Source: Isoptericola sp044389085
GTDB lineage: Bacteria > Actinomycetota > Actinomycetes > Actinomycetales > Cellulomonadaceae
Assembly: GCF_044389085.1 (NCBI RefSeq)
Contig: NZ_JBIRXP010000002.1
Span: 62,001 to 126,000, forward strand
Direction: 5' to 3'
Length of the DNA: 64,000 bases
The notes under the pieces were generated by a model. The model was not told where the DNA came from and did not search any database. It saw only the letters and a program-made list of their open reading frames with translations. Position numbers and translations under genes: made by a program. This document shows positions 34,960 to 42,870 of the stretch, piece by piece (the first letter of the stretch is position 1; each line of letters begins with the position of its first letter).

Positions 34960-36068
34960 GCGCACGACGCTTCCCGGGGGAGGCGTACCGCGTCTGGCAC
35001 CTGCACCCGCGCTGGTCGCTCGCGCTCCGCGGCGCGGTCGCGGCGGCCCTGGCGTGGGGCGTGGGGATGATCGTGCCCCCGCCGTTCTCCGAGTACCCCT
35101 ACTACGCCCCGCTCGGCGCCGTCGTCGCCACGACCAGCACGCTGGCACGGTCGGTGCGGGAGTCGGCCCAGGCGGTGGGTGCGCTGCTGCTCGGCGCGGC
35201 CGTCGCGCTCGCCGTGGACACCGTGATGTCGCCCAGCGCGCTCTCGGTCGCGCTGGTGGTGGGCGTCGCGATGCTCTGCGCGGGGTGGCGGGCGCTGGGC
35301 CAGATGGGGACCTGGGTGGCCAACGCGGCGCTCTTCGTGCTCATCCTGGGCCAGGGCGAGGAGGCGCAGTACGTCGGGGCGTTCGCCGGGCTCGTCCTCG
35401 TCGGGGCGGCGATCGGCGTGGGCGTCAACGCGGTCTGGCCGCCACTGCCGATCTCGCCGTCGGAGGCGGCGCTCGACCGTCTCCGTGACGCGCTCGCGGA
35501 GCAGGCGGAGGCGCTGGCCGAATGGCTCGAGCACCGCGGCCCACTGGCCCCCGAGGAGTGGGAACGTCGCAGGGCCGGCCTGCGCCCGACGATCGAGCGC
35601 GCCCGCGCCGAGGTGGCCCACACGTCGGAGGCGTCGCGCGGCAACCTCCGAGCCCGTCGGCACCGCACCCGCGCGACCGCGCAGGCCGCGCGCGTCGAGG
35701 CCCTCGGGATCACCGCGGAGGGGATGGACGAGATCGTGCGGCTGCTCGTCACGTGGGAGCGCGAGGACCTGGACACGGTCGCGCTCGGGCCCGAGCTGCG
35801 TCCGGAGTTCGCCTCGGCCCTGCGCGCCCTCGCGGAGGTGCTGCGGGCGCAGGCTGACGCGGGGGCCGGCGTGGGGGACCGCTCGCGAGCCGACGCCGGG
35901 GACGAGGCCGGAGCGGGCACCGACGACCCCGTCGCGCGCCTGGCGCGAAGGATCGAGGAGCTCCCCGGGGACGTCCGCGCGGCCCGGGAGCGCTCGGGCG
36001 AGGACCATCTCGTCGCCGCCGCGCTCGTGGTGGTGCTGCGGCGCAGCGCCGACGCCCTGGAGGCGTGA
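34956..36068 (+). CDS. FUSC-family membrane protein (aromatic-acid-exporter-like)
   Basis: 370 residues from ATG at 34956. Five to six TM helices fill residues ~28-170 (GAVAAALAWGVGMIV... YYAPLGAVVATTSTLARSVRESAQAVGALLLGAAVAL), typical of one half of FUSC proteins, which export aromatic acids. The remainder is a long charged helical cytosolic region. It closes the operon and is followed by a perfect hairpin. Confidence 0.8.
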   Translation: MSARRFPGEAYRVWHLHPRWSLALRGAVAAALAWGVGMIVPPPFSEYPYYAPLGAVVATTSTLARSVRESAQAVGALLLGAAVALAVDTVMSPSALSVALVVGVAMLCAGWRALGQMGTWVANAALFVLILGQGEEAQYVGAFAGLVLVGAAIGVGVNAVWPPLPISPSEAALDRLRDALAEQAEALAEWLEHRGPLAPEEWERRRAGLRPTIERARAEVAHTSEASRGNLRARRHRTRATAQAARVEALGITAEGMDEIVRLLVTWEREDLDTVALGPELRPEFASALRALAEVLRAQADAGAGVGDRSRADAGDEAGAGTDDPVARLARRIEELPGDVRAARERSGEDHLVAAALVVVLRRSADALEA

Positions 36069-36111
36069 CCCGGCCCTGCCCCTCCCGGCCCATCCCTGCC
36101 CAGCCCGGCCC

Positions 36112-36135
36112 GGGCACGGGGACGGCCCCGTGCCC
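36112..36135 (+). terminator. Terminator hairpin after FUSC gene
   Basis: GGGCACGGGG-ACGG-CCCCGTGCCC, a perfect 10-bp stem with a 4-base loop, 43 bases past the operon stop and before the next gene. Confidence 0.65.
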
Positions 36136-36170
36136 TGCGTGCATCGGGACCTGGTGCCACGGTGTGGGGC

Positions 36171-37757
36171 ATGCGCATCGTCGTCGTCGGACAGACCGGG
36201 AACGTCGGGACCGCCGTGCTGCGTGCGCTCGCGGACGAGGCGGAGGTGACGTCCGTGCTGGGCGTGGCCCGGCGGCTGCCGGACCGCACGGCCGAGCCGT
36301 ACCGGCACGCGGAGTGGGCGGCCGTGGACCTGGCGGACGACGACGAGGAGGCCGTCGTCGCGCAGCTCACGGGCCTGTTCCGCGGCGCCGACGCCGTCGT
36401 GCACCTCGCCTGGCTGATCCAGCCGAACCGGGACCGCGACCTGCTGCGCGCCGTCAACGTCGAGGGGACGCGACGGGTGGCGCGCGCCGTGGTCGCGGCC
36501 GGCGTGCCGCACCTCGTCGCGGCGTCCTCGGTGGGCGTGTACGCGCCGGTCGACGACGACGTGCCGCGCGGCGAGCACTGGCCCGCCGACGGCATCCCGA
36601 CCTCGCACTACAGCGTCGACAAGGCCGCGCAGGAGGACGTGCTCGACGACCTGGAGCGTGAGCACCCGGAGGTGACCGTCGCCCGCCTGCGCACCGCGCT
36701 CGTCTTCCAGGGCGACGCGGGCGCGGAGGTGACGCGGCTGTTCGTCGGCCGGCTCCTGCCGGTGGGCCTGCTGCGGCGCGGGCGCCCGCCGCTGCTGCCG
36801 CTGCCGGCGGGGCTGCGGCTCCAGGCCGTGCACGCCGACGACGCCGCGGACGCCTACCGGCGGGTGCTGCTGCGCCGGGCGGGCGGCGCGTTCAACGTGG
36901 CCGCGGACGACCTGCTGCGCGGCGCCGACCTCGCACGCCTGGTGGACCACGGCCGCCTGGTGGAGGTGCCGCCCGCGGCCGTGCGCGCCACGGTGTCCCT
37001 CGCGTACGCCGCGCGCGTCGTCGCCGCCGACCCGGGCTGGGTGGACATGGCCATGGGTGCCCCGGTCATGGACACGATGCGGGCGGTCACGGAGCTCGAC
37101 TGGCGGGCGCGGACGTCGGCGGCCGACGCGCTCCAGGAGGTGGTCGCGGGGATGGCCGAGGGGCGCGGCCTCGCCTCCGCGCCGCTGCGGCCGTCGGCGA
37201 CCCGGCCCGCCGGCGCCTCCACGCTGCCGCTGCGCGGCGCGGACCCGGCGGTGCCCCCGCAGGTGGACCGGGAGCTCCTCGGCCTGTACCTGTCGGACCA
37301 CCTCACGGGCGCCACGGCCGGCCTCGGGCGCATCGAGCGGATGGTGGGCGACTACGCCGACCTGCCGCTGCACGCGGAGCTGGTGGAGGTGGCCGAGCAG
37401 ATCCGCGGCGAGCGGGAGCTGTACGTGCGGCTGCTGCGGGCCCTGGGGCTGCCGCGCCGACGCCACCGCCAGCTCCTGGCGGGCGTGGCCGAGCGGCTCG
37501 GCCGGCTCAAGCTCAACGGGCGCGTGGTGGAACGGTCGCCGATGTCGGTGGTGCTGGAGACGGAGCTCATGCGGTCCGCCGTGGTGGGCAAGCTGGGCGG
37601 CTGGCAGACGCTGGAGGAGCACGCCGCCGAGCTCGGCCTCGACCCCGCGCAGTTCCGCGAGCTCGCCGAGCGCGCGCAGCGCCAGCTCGCCACCCTCGAC
37701 CGCCTGCACGAGTACGCGCGCGGGCGGGCGTTCCGCGAGACCTACACGGGCCAGTAG
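36171..37757 (+). CDS. NAD-dependent epimerase fused to an uncharacterised helical domain
   Basis: 528 residues from ATG at 36171. Residues 1-~300 are an extended SDR: MRIVVVGQTGNVGTAVL (NAD loop), AVVHLAWLIQP, ASSVGVYAP and the catalytic YSVDKAAQE. Residues ~375-528 are a separate all-helical part (LLGLYLSDHLTGATAGLGRIERMVGDYADLPLHAEL...) reminiscent of a four-helix, ferritin-like bundle but without a clear di-metal motif. A Pro/Ala-rich linker joins them. The combination is unusual; function is unknown. The 3' end overlaps the next gene tail-to-tail. Confidence 0.75.
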   Translation: MRIVVVGQTGNVGTAVLRALADEAEVTSVLGVARRLPDRTAEPYRHAEWAAVDLADDDEEAVVAQLTGLFRGADAVVHLAWLIQPNRDRDLLRAVNVEGTRRVARAVVAAGVPHLVAASSVGVYAPVDDDVPRGEHWPADGIPTSHYSVDKAAQEDVLDDLEREHPEVTVARLRTALVFQGDAGAEVTRLFVGRLLPVGLLRRGRPPLLPLPAGLRLQAVHADDAADAYRRVLLRRAGGAFNVAADDLLRGADLARLVDHGRLVEVPPAAVRATVSLAYAARVVAADPGWVDMAMGAPVMDTMRAVTELDWRARTSAADALQEVVAGMAEGRGLASAPLRPSATRPAGASTLPLRGADPAVPPQVDRELLGLYLSDHLTGATAGLGRIERMVGDYADLPLHAELVEVAEQIRGERELYVRLLRALGLPRRRHRQLLAGVAERLGRLKLNGRVVERSPMSVVLETELMRSAVVGKLGGWQTLEEHAAELGLDPAQFRELAERAQRQLATLDRLHEYARGRAFRETYTGQ

Positions 37758-38428
37758 GCCCCACCCACCAGGAACGTGACGGAGCTGGCCACGAGCAGCA
37801 CGGCCGTCGCGGCCAGCAGCGCGGTCAGCACGTACCCGGCGGGGCCCGCCGTCCGGCGTGCCAGCTCGACGGCGCGGCGCACGGGCGGCGAGTCCTTCCC
37901 TGCCGCGAGGGCGAGCACGACCAGGCACAGGGGTGCCTGGCTGACCAGGAACCAGCCCGTGAAGACGGCGGCGCCGGCGAGCAGCGAGGGTGCGCTCGCG
38001 CCCACCGTGGCCAGCGCGTAGAACGTCGGGTCGCTCAGGGCGGACACGCCCCAGAAGGTGCCCGCGAGCGACATCGCCACGGGCCCGGCGAGGACGGACC
38101 GCCTCCGTCCGGGGGCGGGCCGGTGCCGGCGCGCCCAGCGACGCGCGGCCCAGAAGCCCGCACCCCCGGCCGCCACGAGCTGGGCCGCGAGGCGCACCGG
38201 GTCGGGGACGCTCACGGCGTCGCGCAGCCACGCCACGACGTGCTGCACCGACTCGCCGAGGACGAGCCCGGTCAGCACGGTGGTGAGCCAGGCCGTCGCG
38301 AAGAAGAGCAGGACGACGCGGCGCCGGGCGCCGGCGGCCAGGGCGGGGACGACGAGCAGCGCTCCGAACGGGTCGAGCCCGGCCACGCCGAGACCGAGCA
38401 CGCTGCCGACCACCGCGAGCGTGCTCAC
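37742..38428 (-). CDS. Polytopic membrane protein, GAP/LysE-like
   Basis: 228 residues from GTG at 38428 (overlaps TetR stop). About six TM helices: LAVVGSVLGLGVAGLDPFGALLVVPALAAGA, then AWLTTVLTGLVLGESVQHVV and AMSLAGTFWGVSALSDPTFYALAT. This resembles the LysE/GAP superfamily but is not clearly one family. It is translationally coupled to a TetR regulator and is therefore probably an exporter it controls. Confidence 0.65.
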   Translation of the reverse strand: MSTLAVVGSVLGLGVAGLDPFGALLVVPALAAGARRRVVLLFFATAWLTTVLTGLVLGESVQHVVAWLRDAVSVPDPVRLAAQLVAAGGAGFWAARRWARRHRPAPGRRRSVLAGPVAMSLAGTFWGVSALSDPTFYALATVGASAPSLLAGAAVFTGWFLVSQAPLCLVVLALAAGKDSPPVRRAVELARRTAGPAGYVLTALLAATAVLLVASSVTFLVGGAYWPV

Positions 38429-39039
38429 GGACGCCCGCCCGCCGGCAGCTGCGGGGCGAAGAGCGCGACCAGGTGGTCGACGGCGGTGTCCCGGTCGAGC
38501 ACGCCCGCCTGGACGGCGGCCACGAGGTTGTCGGCCGCGCCGAGGAACGCGACGAGCGTCCCGGTCCGCCGGTCCGGCGGTATCCCGAGCGCCTCGGCGA
38601 GCTGCGGCGCGGAGGCGGGCAGCTCGAAGACGTGCTGGTCGACGTGCTCCGCGGCGGTGCGTGCGGCCGACACCGTGTCGTACACCTCGCCCGCTCCCAG
38701 GCTGTGGTCCACGTAGGCCGCCGCCAGGACGCCGAGGAGCTCCGCGCGGGACGCACCGCGGGCCGCGGCACGCTCCAGCGCCCCGGTCACGACGGTCTCG
38801 TACCCGGCCAGCACGTGCCGCTCCATCTGGAGGAGCAGGTCGGCCAGCGAGTCGAACAGCCGGTACGCGACGGGCTTGGTGACCCCGGTGGCCTCGGCCA
38901 CGCGCGCGAGGGTCACGGCGCGCCCGCCCTCGGCGCGGGCGATCTCGACCCCGGCCGCGACCAGCATGGCGCGCCGCTCGGCGGCGGGGACGCGGGGGTT
39001 CGGGACGCGATGGTCCGGGACGCGAGGGGTGTGCGGCAT
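38425..39039 (-). CDS. TetR/AcrR-family transcriptional regulator
   Basis: 204 residues from ATG at 39039. The HTH is VTLARVAEATGVTKPVAYRLFDSLADLL (residues ~42-70), with a helical ligand domain after it. It overlaps the membrane protein by GTGA, so the two form an operon. A perfect 19-bp palindrome 28 bases ahead of its start is its probable operator, giving autoregulation. Confidence 0.9.
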   Translation of the reverse strand: MPHTPRVPDHRVPNPRVPAAERRAMLVAAGVEIARAEGGRAVTLARVAEATGVTKPVAYRLFDSLADLLLQMERHVLAGYETVVTGALERAAARGASRAELLGVLAAAYVDHSLGAGEVYDTVSAARTAAEHVDQHVFELPASAPQLAEALGIPPDRRTGTLVAFLGAADNLVAAVQAGVLDRDTAVDHLVALFAPQLPAGGRP

Positions 39040-39067
39040 GGCGGCCTCCGGGGTTCGACGGGGGCCA

Positions 39068-39086
39068 ATGTTACTACTAGTAACAT
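39068..39086. promoter_or_regulatory. Perfect palindromic operator ahead of TetR gene
   Basis: ATGTTACTA-C-TAGTAACAT is a perfect 19-bp palindrome centred on 39077. It is flanked by GGCC on both sides and is unusually AT-rich for this genome. It lies in the gap between the TetR start and the end of the alcohol dehydrogenase gene. Confidence 0.82.
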
Positions 39087-39110
39087 CGGCCCCGCGAACC
39101 GCCCGAGGGC

Positions 39111-40310
39111 TCAGGCCGCGTCGGCCCAGGGGTCCAGCACGACCTTGATGCAGCCGTCCTCCTTGCGCTGGAAGGTGCGGTACGCCTCGGGCGCGTCCTC
39201 CAGCGGCAGGCGGTGGGTGCGCAGGTCGAGGACGCCGAGCGGGTCGGCGGGGTCGGCGGCGAGGGGCAGCAGGTCGTCGGTCCACCGCCGCACGTTCGCC
39301 TGACCGGTGCGGATCGTGAGCTGCTTGTCGAAGATCTGCATCAGCGGCAGCGGGTCCTTCGCGCCGCCGTAGACGCCCGAGAGCGACACGGTGCCGCCGC
39401 GGCGCACCAGCGAGACGGCCGCCAGGAGCGCGGCGAGCCGGTCGGCGCCGCCCTTCTCCGTCAGCGGGGCGGCGAGCACGTCGGGCAGCAGCCCCACGAG
39501 CTTCTGCGTCGTCTCCGCCAGCGGCGAGCCGTGCGCCTCCATGCCGACGGCGTCGACCACGGAGTCGGGGCCGCGGCCGTCGGTCAGCTCCCGCACCGCC
39601 GTGCGGACCCCGCGCTCTGCCGGGTCGAACGTGATGACGCCGTGCCGCTGCGCCATGAGCCGACGCTCCGGCACCCGGTCCATGCCGACGACGGTGCTCG
39701 CCCCGCGGTGCAGGGCCACCCGCGCGGCCATCTGGCCGATCGGGCCCAGCCCCAGCACGACGACGCTGCCGCCGGGCGGCACGTCCGCGTACTCCACGGC
39801 CTGCCAGGCGGTGGGCAGCACGTCGGACAGGTAGAGCCACCGTTCGTCGGGCGTGCCGTCGTCCGGCACGACGACGGGGCCGTACTGGGCCTGGGGCACG
39901 CGCAGGTACTGCGCCTGCCCGCCCGGCACCTGGCCGTAGAGCCGGGTGTACCCGAACAGGGCCGCGCCCTTGCCCTGGTCGCGCACCTGCGTCGTCTCGC
40001 ACTGGCTCTGCAGCCCGCGCTCGCACATCCAGCACCGTCCGCACGCGATGCCGAACGGCACCACCACGCGGTCGCCGACGGCCAGGTGCTCGACGTCGGC
40101 GCCGACCTCCTCGACGACGCCCATCGCCTCGTGCCCCAGCACGTCGCCGGAGTCGAGGAACATCCCGAGCACGCCGTAGAGGTGCAGGTCCGACCCGCAG
40201 ATCGCGGTGGACGTCACGCGTACCACCGCGTCCGTGGGTTCGACGATCCCCGGGTCGGGGACGTCCTCGACGCTGACGTGCTCCTTGCCCTGCCAGGTCA
40301 GTGCGCGCAC
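39111..40310 (-). CDS. Zinc-dependent alcohol dehydrogenase (MDR family)
   Basis: 399 residues from GTG at 40310. Catalytic zinc ligands appear in TAICGSDLHLYG and GHEAMGVVEEVG, and the structural-zinc Cys cluster is ACGRCWMCERGLQSQC. The Rossmann motif is VVVLGLGPIGQMAARVAL. The length and SDLHLYG signature match the glutathione-independent formaldehyde/alcohol dehydrogenase-like group. It stands upstream of the TetR/membrane pair on the same strand, with the palindromic operator in between. Confidence 0.88.
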   Translation of the reverse strand: MRALTWQGKEHVSVEDVPDPGIVEPTDAVVRVTSTAICGSDLHLYGVLGMFLDSGDVLGHEAMGVVEEVGADVEHLAVGDRVVVPFGIACGRCWMCERGLQSQCETTQVRDQGKGAALFGYTRLYGQVPGGQAQYLRVPQAQYGPVVVPDDGTPDERWLYLSDVLPTAWQAVEYADVPPGGSVVVLGLGPIGQMAARVALHRGASTVVGMDRVPERRLMAQRHGVITFDPAERGVRTAVRELTDGRGPDSVVDAVGMEAHGSPLAETTQKLVGLLPDVLAAPLTEKGGADRLAALLAAVSLVRRGGTVSLSGVYGGAKDPLPLMQIFDKQLTIRTGQANVRRWTDDLLPLAADPADPLGVLDLRTHRLPLEDAPEAYRTFQRKEDGCIKVVLDPWADAA

Positions 40311-40707
40311 CGTGCTGTCCTTCCGCCGCCGGGCCTCACGGCCCCGGGGCCGGCGAGCTGCTGCACCGACCCGGCCAGTGAACCACCGTGCCGTCCTGCT
40401 CACCCGGCGCTGCGCGAGAGCGGTGCACCGCCGCGGGCACCGGGGTCGCGTGGGTGGACATCGGGGGACAGGGGGAACCGGGTGCCGCGCTGCTGGACAT
40501 CCGGCCCACGACGGCCGCGGACGACCGCCGTACCACGATGCTGCCCGCTCGCGCGGGATGGTCGCACCCCGAGGCCGGAGCGGTCTCGGAGGGTCCCTGC
40601 GAGGGGCCGACCTGCGTGACTGTCGCCCCAGGAGGAAGAGGGCTACGGTCGAGGTGAGTCATGAGGCGGCTCAGCTCAATCGGCATCACGCCGGACGGGA
40701 GTACCAC
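40311..40707. other. 397-bp gap with no convincing gene
   Basis: Open frames exist on both strands but lack codon bias, a ribosome site or recognisable motifs. The segment must hold the promoter of the downstream PAS-ANTAR gene. GGGGACAGGGGGAACCGGG near 40460 is an unassigned G-rich stretch. Confidence 0.5.
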
Positions 40708-41370
40708 ATGACCGACATCGCTCCGTGGGACATCGAGGGCACCTTGGCCCTCGGCGCCAGCCATCCGGTCGGGAGATACCGGCACGACCTGACCACCGGC
40801 CTGTGGTGGTGGTCCGACGAGACCTACCGCATCCACGGTTTCGAGCCCCGGGAGGTCGTCCCGACCACCGAGCTCATCCTGGCGCACAAGCACCCGGACG
40901 ACCGGGCCCGCGTGAGCCAGGTGCTGCGGCACGCCTGCGCGACCGGCGAGCCGTTCAGCAGCGTGCACCGGATCATGGACGCCCACGGGGACGAGCGGAC
41001 CCTCGCCGTCGTCGGGGAGGGGCGCACCGACCTCACGGGAGCCGTCTGCGAGCTGGTCGGCTACTTCACCGACGTCACCCCGGCGGTCGCCCGCATCGCC
41101 GACGTGCGTGCTACGGCGAGCATCCGCGCGTCCGCCGCCCACCGGGCGACGATCGAGCAGGCCAAGGGCGTCGTCATGTGCGCGCTCCGCACCGACCTCG
41201 ACGGCGCGTTCCAGTGGCTCCGGGAGGCCTCGAACCACTCCAACCTGCCGCTGCGCGAGATCTCGGCCCGGGTCGTGGCCCTCGCCGGCAGCGGCAACGG
41301 CGACATGCGCCAGATCGCCGAGACCATGGCCGACCTGCTCACGAACCGGTCCGAGCGCCGCATGCGGTAG
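40708..41370 (+). CDS. PAS-ANTAR regulator 1
   Basis: 220 residues from ATG at 40708. The N-terminal PAS-like domain has VGRYRHDLTTGLWWWSDETYRIHGFEPREVVP and HKHPDDRARVSQVL. The C-terminal ANTAR domain has ATIEQAKGVVMCALRTDLDGAFQWLREASNHSNLPLREISARVVAL. ANTAR proteins bind tandem hairpins in mRNA leaders and prevent termination. It is closely similar to the second PAS-ANTAR gene about 4.8 kb away (shared WWWSDE and ERAKGV/EQAKGV patterns). Confidence 0.9.
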   Translation: MTDIAPWDIEGTLALGASHPVGRYRHDLTTGLWWWSDETYRIHGFEPREVVPTTELILAHKHPDDRARVSQVLRHACATGEPFSSVHRIMDAHGDERTLAVVGEGRTDLTGAVCELVGYFTDVTPAVARIADVRATASIRASAAHRATIEQAKGVVMCALRTDLDGAFQWLREASNHSNLPLREISARVVALAGSGNGDMRQIAETMADLLTNRSERRMR

Positions 41371-41376
41371 GGGCGC

Positions 41377-41946
41377 TCACCCCGCCCCGGGCACGTGCCG
41401 GGGCTCACGCATCGCCTGCGCGAGGTGGCCCCCGAGGTACCCGCCGGCGCCGACGGCGCCCATGCCGACCAGGCTCAGCACGGTGCCGAGCCCGGTACGG
41501 CCGGCGCGCCGGGCGCGCCAGGAGGCGAGGGCCAGCAGCGTCCCGACGCCGTTGCACGTGGCGTGCACGACGGCCACGCGGCGGGCGGGGACGCTGAGGG
41601 CGCGGAAGTCCGCCAGGCCCGTCAGCGCGGTCGGCGGCGCGGCCAGCACCCCCAGGCCGACCAGCCGGCGCGCGGCGTCGGCGTGACCCTGCGGCCGGGT
41701 GAGGTCGAGCGCCACCGCGCTCGCCCACAGTCCGATCGGCAGGTCGGTGAGCACGCTGTGCACGGGGTGCCCGACGGAGCGGCCCCGCAGCTCGTCGCGC
41801 ACGCGCCCGGCCGAGGGCACCACGGCGCGCGAGATCCGGTCGTACACGCCTGCCAACGGGTCGAGGCGCTCCGCGCGCTCGAGCTCGGTGGCGAGCCGGG
41901 GCAGCGGCAGGTCGGGGGACGGGCTGGCGGACCGGTGCGCGGGCAT
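41377..41946 (-). CDS. DUF2231-family membrane protein
   Basis: 189 residues from ATG at 41946 (GGAGG upstream). RDELRGRSVGHPVHSVLTDLPIGLWASAVALDL is the DUF2231 signature, followed by three further TM helices (GLGVLAAPPTALTGLADF... GLGTVLSLVGMGAVGAGGYLGGHL). An N-terminal soluble segment of ~55 residues precedes it. DUF2231 proteins sometimes bind haem or partner oxidoreductases. The function here is unknown. Confidence 0.83.
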   Translation of the reverse strand: MPAHRSASPSPDLPLPRLATELERAERLDPLAGVYDRISRAVVPSAGRVRDELRGRSVGHPVHSVLTDLPIGLWASAVALDLTRPQGHADAARRLVGLGVLAAPPTALTGLADFRALSVPARRVAVVHATCNGVGTLLALASWRARRAGRTGLGTVLSLVGMGAVGAGGYLGGHLAQAMREPRHVPGAG

Positions 41947-42096
41947 CGTGCCTCCTGGGCGACGTCGTCGGGGACGGCGCCTCCTGCTCGACGCCGCCCT
42001 TCGACCGTAGGGCGGGGACCGGATGCTCGCCGTCCCGGGTCGGGCGCGTGCGGGGCCGGGGTGCGTGCACGTCGCGCCCGCCGCAGGCTGGCCGGC

Positions 42097-42270
42097 ATGA
42101 GCGAGAACCCCACCGAGCAGCACCGTGCGGACCAGGACGACCCGCGCCACCAGGCCGAGCGCGAGCGCGCCGTGCACGACGGGCGCGCCGCCGACGTCGA
42201 GGCCGTGCCCGGCGAGAAGCCGAAGGACGACCCCGACGAGGAGGGCGAGGACCGCTTCGACGCCGGGTGA
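42097..42270 (+). CDS. Small, highly charged hypothetical protein
   Basis: 57 residues from ATG at 42097, with no clear Shine-Dalgarno. The composition is Glu/Asp/Arg/His-rich (QHRADQDDPRHQAERERAV... DDPDEEGEDRFDAG), predicted disordered, without a domain. It sits alone between divergent genes. Such tiny acidic proteins are common in actinobacteria; this could also be a spurious frame. Confidence 0.45.
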   Translation: MSENPTEQHRADQDDPRHQAERERAVHDGRAADVEAVPGEKPKDDPDEEGEDRFDAG

Positions 42271-42336
42271 GGCCGCCCGGCGACGTGCCGGACGACGACG
42301 CCGCGCGGGGGACGCACGCACCCCCGTGGCGTCGGG

Positions 42337-42870
42337 TCACGACGTCAGCGCCTGGGTGGACAGCACCTTGATCGTCGCGTTCGCCCACCGCAGCTGGCGC
42401 AGCGTCCCGGGGTGGTACCGCTGGCACAGCGTCAGCAGGTCGTGGTCGCGCACGGCCTGCGCCGCCTGTGCCACCATCTCCCACTCGGTGGAGACGCCGT
42501 AGGCGTGCATCGCCACCAGACGCAGGTCGCGCAGGAGCGCGAGCCCGTCCGTCGCGGGGGTCCCGGGCTCGACGACGTCGGGCACGGGGGCGCCCAGCTC
42601 TGCGAGCGGGTCGTCGAGCACGCCCGCGAGCGTGCCCCCGAGCGCGCGGCCCAGGCCTTCCCCCGGCCCGGCCGCCGTCTCGGGCGGATCCTCGTAGCGG
42701 CCCGCCGCAGCCGCGACGTCGGCGGCGTGGACGCGCGACCAGCCGGCGAGGTCGTGCGCGACGTGGCACACCTCGTGCTCGGCACGGTGGCGGTCCGCGA
42801 GGTGCTCCAGGCCGTGGGCGAGGCCACGCTCCGACCGCTCCAGGTCGCGAAGGGCGGTCCCGATCCTCAT
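42337..42870 (-). CDS. Hypothetical protein coupled to the molybdopterin oxidoreductase
   Basis: 177 residues from ATG at 42870, overlapping the oxidoreductase stop by four bases. It is helical with HxxxE/HxxxH patterns (RHRAEHEVCHVAHDLAGWSRVHAADV near residues 28-53), which could form a metal site or a ferritin-like bundle, and no membrane segment. Tight coupling suggests it works with, or matures, the oxidoreductase. No family is recognised. Confidence 0.7.
   Translation of the reverse strand: MRIGTALRDLERSERGLAHGLEHLADRHRAEHEVCHVAHDLAGWSRVHAADVAAAAGRYEDPPETAAGPGEGLGRALGGTLAGVLDDPLAELGAPVPDVVEPGTPATDGLALLRDLRLVAMHAYGVSTEWEMVAQAAQAVRDHDLLTLCQRYHPGTLRQLRWANATIKVLSTQALTS

Noticed and set aside
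40388..40657. 89-codon frame in the gap before PAS-ANTAR 1
   Set aside because: No codon bias and no ribosome site; another frame overlaps equally well.
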